64,000 nucleotides of DNA from Candidatus Deferrimicrobiaceae bacterium (GTDB lineage: Bacteria > Desulfobacterota > Deferrimicrobia > Deferrimicrobiales > Deferrimicrobiaceae). The DNA lies in contig DASXVV010000009.1 in NCBI GenBank assembly GCA_036504035.1, forward strand, positions 186,001-250,000, in the 5' to 3' direction. The notes beneath the pieces were generated by a model that was given only the letters and a program-made list of their open reading frames with translations, was not told the origin of the DNA and made no database searches. Within the stretch, counting starts at the first letter, position 1. Every line of letters starts with the position of its first letter. This document shows, one piece after another, positions 62,442 through 64,000 of the stretch. A program made the translations under genes and the position numbers.

Positions 62442-64000
62442 CTACTTCTCCCGCAGGTCGCTCAGCAACCCGTCGAACATCCCACGCACGTCGTCGACGT
62501 ATGAATCGGTCGATCGCCTTGGACCGTCATCCAGCGACTCGGGGTCGGTGCGCTCGCTTTCGACTTCATCGGCACGTCCGTACAGGCGCTGAGTGAATTC
62601 GTCTGTGGCAACGCCCAATCGCTCGCCCACATATTCGATGTCCGATGCTACCGAGCGCAGCGTGTCGGGATCATCGTCCCACCCGAGTGGATGATCGGAT
62701 GCGAACTCCACAAACTGCCGCCGTAGCGTCTCCTGCTCCACCTCCGATACAGCATCTGGAAATTTTTCGCAGAAATTCGCGACAGCGCGAAACTCTTCAT
62801 CCGTATCGAGATTCGTCAACAAGCATTGTCGCGCGGCGACGAACGGCGCATCCCCCTGCTTGAGACCACGCTTGCTCAACATCTCGAGTAGCCTGACCAG
62901 GTCCTCACGGTCGGCGTTGCCTGATTTCCACCGTTCGGCCAGTGACCCGATGACCGACGCGACTAGATCCTCTGTGTGTGGACTTTTCAGGCCATCGAGG
63001 ACGCTGATGAAGAAAACCATCCGGCTTTCGTACGATGGCGGGTACGGCACCAACCCGATCGTTTGACCATACCGGTCCACCTGTCGGATCGTCGTGGCGC
63101 TTTCACTCCACAGGTTAGCAGCCAGCCTCTTGACGTAGTCGCGGCTCGCGGCATCGATGCCGGGATAGCGCCGCCCTCGCCGGCCATTCCATAGCCTGTT
63201 GTACTGCTCATAGAAGTACGCGCTGTGAAAGAGGTCGGCGATGTCCACGTCAGATCTCGCCAAAAACTGTTCCATGAAATCTTTGACTGACGGATTGTGA
63301 AATGAGATGGCAATGTCGCGCCCGAATTCCCCGCTCTTGATGAAATTACCGTCCAACTCCTTCAACGCGTCGAGCCAGTCGCCGGGTACCGTCGCAAAGC
63401 CAAAGCGCTTCTGGCGGAATGCGTAGAAAGTCCAGAAGGCTCTTTCGAGGTTTTCCAGTTTTGTTTCGTCCGGTAGGGACGTCAGCACGATCAAAAGGTG
63501 CCGAGCCGCCTCCGAAATCTGGTGCCGGAACGCGTGGTCCCACAGCCGCGACGGGTTGTCGAGGCTTTCGACGAACTCGCGCAGGTATAGGGTTGGCGCC
63601 ACTGTCGTCGCATGGCACGGCTGCGTCATATACTCGATGACGCGCGGGTTGTAATTGTGGTGCTCGAGAATCTTTTCGTACCCGCGCCCCTCAAGCAGAG
63701 CCAGTTTGTATTCCTTCGGCACCTCTGAGAAATAAATGTGGTTGTAAAGGATTTTGGCCCTCACCGGGCGCGTATAGTCGTTGAGGTTGACGACGCACAA
63801 CGGTAGATCAATCGACGGATGCGCAAAGGCTTCGTAGCGGTTCCGAGCGATGTTGAGGATGTATTCGCGGGTGGTGAGAATGAAGCGCCAGTTCGGATTC
63901 TCTGACACCCCCTCCATGAGCTCGATGATCTGCTGGTCTTCGTTCTTCTGCAGCATCTCTAGAGAGGTCTTTCCCAAAAAATCATCAAAGTAGAAAACCT
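62442..64000 (-). CDS. STAND-family NTPase (nSTAND3-like), C-terminal part, truncated by window end
   Basis: The frame is open past 64,000; about 519 residues are visible. At the very start is VFYFDDFLGKTSL, a Walker B strand; then FILTTREYILNIAR (sensor), LNDYTRPVRAKILYNHIYFSEV and HHNYNPRVIEYM, the winged-helix signature of nSTAND3 ATPases. The C-terminal 250 residues are helical repeats, the likely sensing part. In defence islands such proteins recognise an invader and activate an N-terminal effector, here beyond the window. Convergent with the HEPN-like pair. Confidence 0.8.
   Translation of the reverse strand, partial: VFYFDDFLGKTSLEMLQKNEDQQIIELMEGVSENPNWRFILTTREYILNIARNRYEAFAHPSIDLPLCVVNLNDYTRPVRAKILYNHIYFSEVPKEYKLALLEGRGYEKILEHHNYNPRVIEYMTQPCHATTVAPTLYLREFVESLDNPSRLWDHAFRHQISEAARHLLIVLTSLPDETKLENLERAFWTFYAFRQKRFGFATVPGDWLDALKELDGNFIKSGEFGRDIAISFHNPSVKDFMEQFLARSDVDIADLFHSAYFYEQYNRLWNGRRGRRYPGIDAASRDYVKRLAANLWSESATTIRQVDRYGQTIGLVPYPPSYESRMVFFISVLDGLKSPHTEDLVASVIGSLAERWKSGNADREDLVRLLEMLSKRGLKQGDAPFVAARQCLLTNLDTDEEFRAVANFCEKFPDAVSEVEQETLRRQFVEFASDHPLGWDDDPDTLRSVASDIEYVGERLGVATDEFTQRLYGRADEVESERTDPESLDDGPRRSTDSYVDDVRGMFDGLLSDLREK

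Overview
The window reads as chromosomal DNA of a high-GC Gram-negative bacterium, most likely a Geobacter-like deltaproteobacterium (Desulfuromonadota). The evidence is a PilY1/minor-pilin operon, NarL-type two-component genes, an EAL-domain signalling protein and GC-rich codon use in the core parts. A 46 kb genomic island, rich in defence-type genes, is inserted at a tRNA-Leu gene.

Core, 1-13,930. A leftward type IV pilus accessory operon runs 7,009->1 (small exported protein, PilY1, FimT/GspH-, PilV-, PilW- and PilX-like pilins, then the start of a lipoprotein). It is followed by a lone receiver protein, a leftward Lgt-like / response regulator / sensor kinase / response regulator block, a rightward PAS-GGDEF-EAL protein whose GGDEF motif is degenerate, a coiled-coil membrane protein, and tRNA-Leu(GAG).

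Island, about 13,931-60,138. The 3' half of tRNA-Leu is repeated at 60,085-60,138 (48 of 54 bases identical), and an integrase sits directly against the tRNA. Inside, from left to right: (1) integrase, two HTH/excisionase-type proteins, a DnaC-like loader and a replication-initiator-like protein; (2) a six-gene leftward operon, 35.4->17.9 kb, with a giant DEAD-helicase/DUF1998 protein, a DrmD-like SNF2 helicase, an Eco57I-type DNA methylase, a PD-(D/E)XK-like nuclease, a SIR2 protein and its translationally coupled partner. This looks like a DISARM/Druantia-type hybrid; (3) five unrecognised leftward genes, the last behind a multi-hairpin leader; (4) a 1.7 kb gene-free stretch with a four-copy 21-bp repeat array, strong hairpins and a long structured RNA candidate ending in a strong terminator. 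The RNA carries a domain-V-like hairpin upstream of a GUGCG start, the order expected of a circularly permuted group II intron; (5) an XRE regulator and three small genes; (6) an integron cassette array without integrase: five attC sites, four intact cassettes, an IS481-type insertion, a 25-bp minisatellite, and a broken tyrosine-recombinase gene divergent from the cassettes where intI would be expected; (7) a lipoprotein pair and small genes, an XRE/ImmA module, and an AAA+ ATPase / subtilisin-like protease pair.

Right edge, 60,121-64,000. Imperfect 205-bp units, each starting with a piece of the tRNA-Leu 3' end, suggest repeated integration at this site. Beyond them lie two genes with HEPN-like features and the C-terminal part of a STAND NTPase, so the hot spot continues past the island.

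All functions are inferred from motifs and context by eye; no database search was run.
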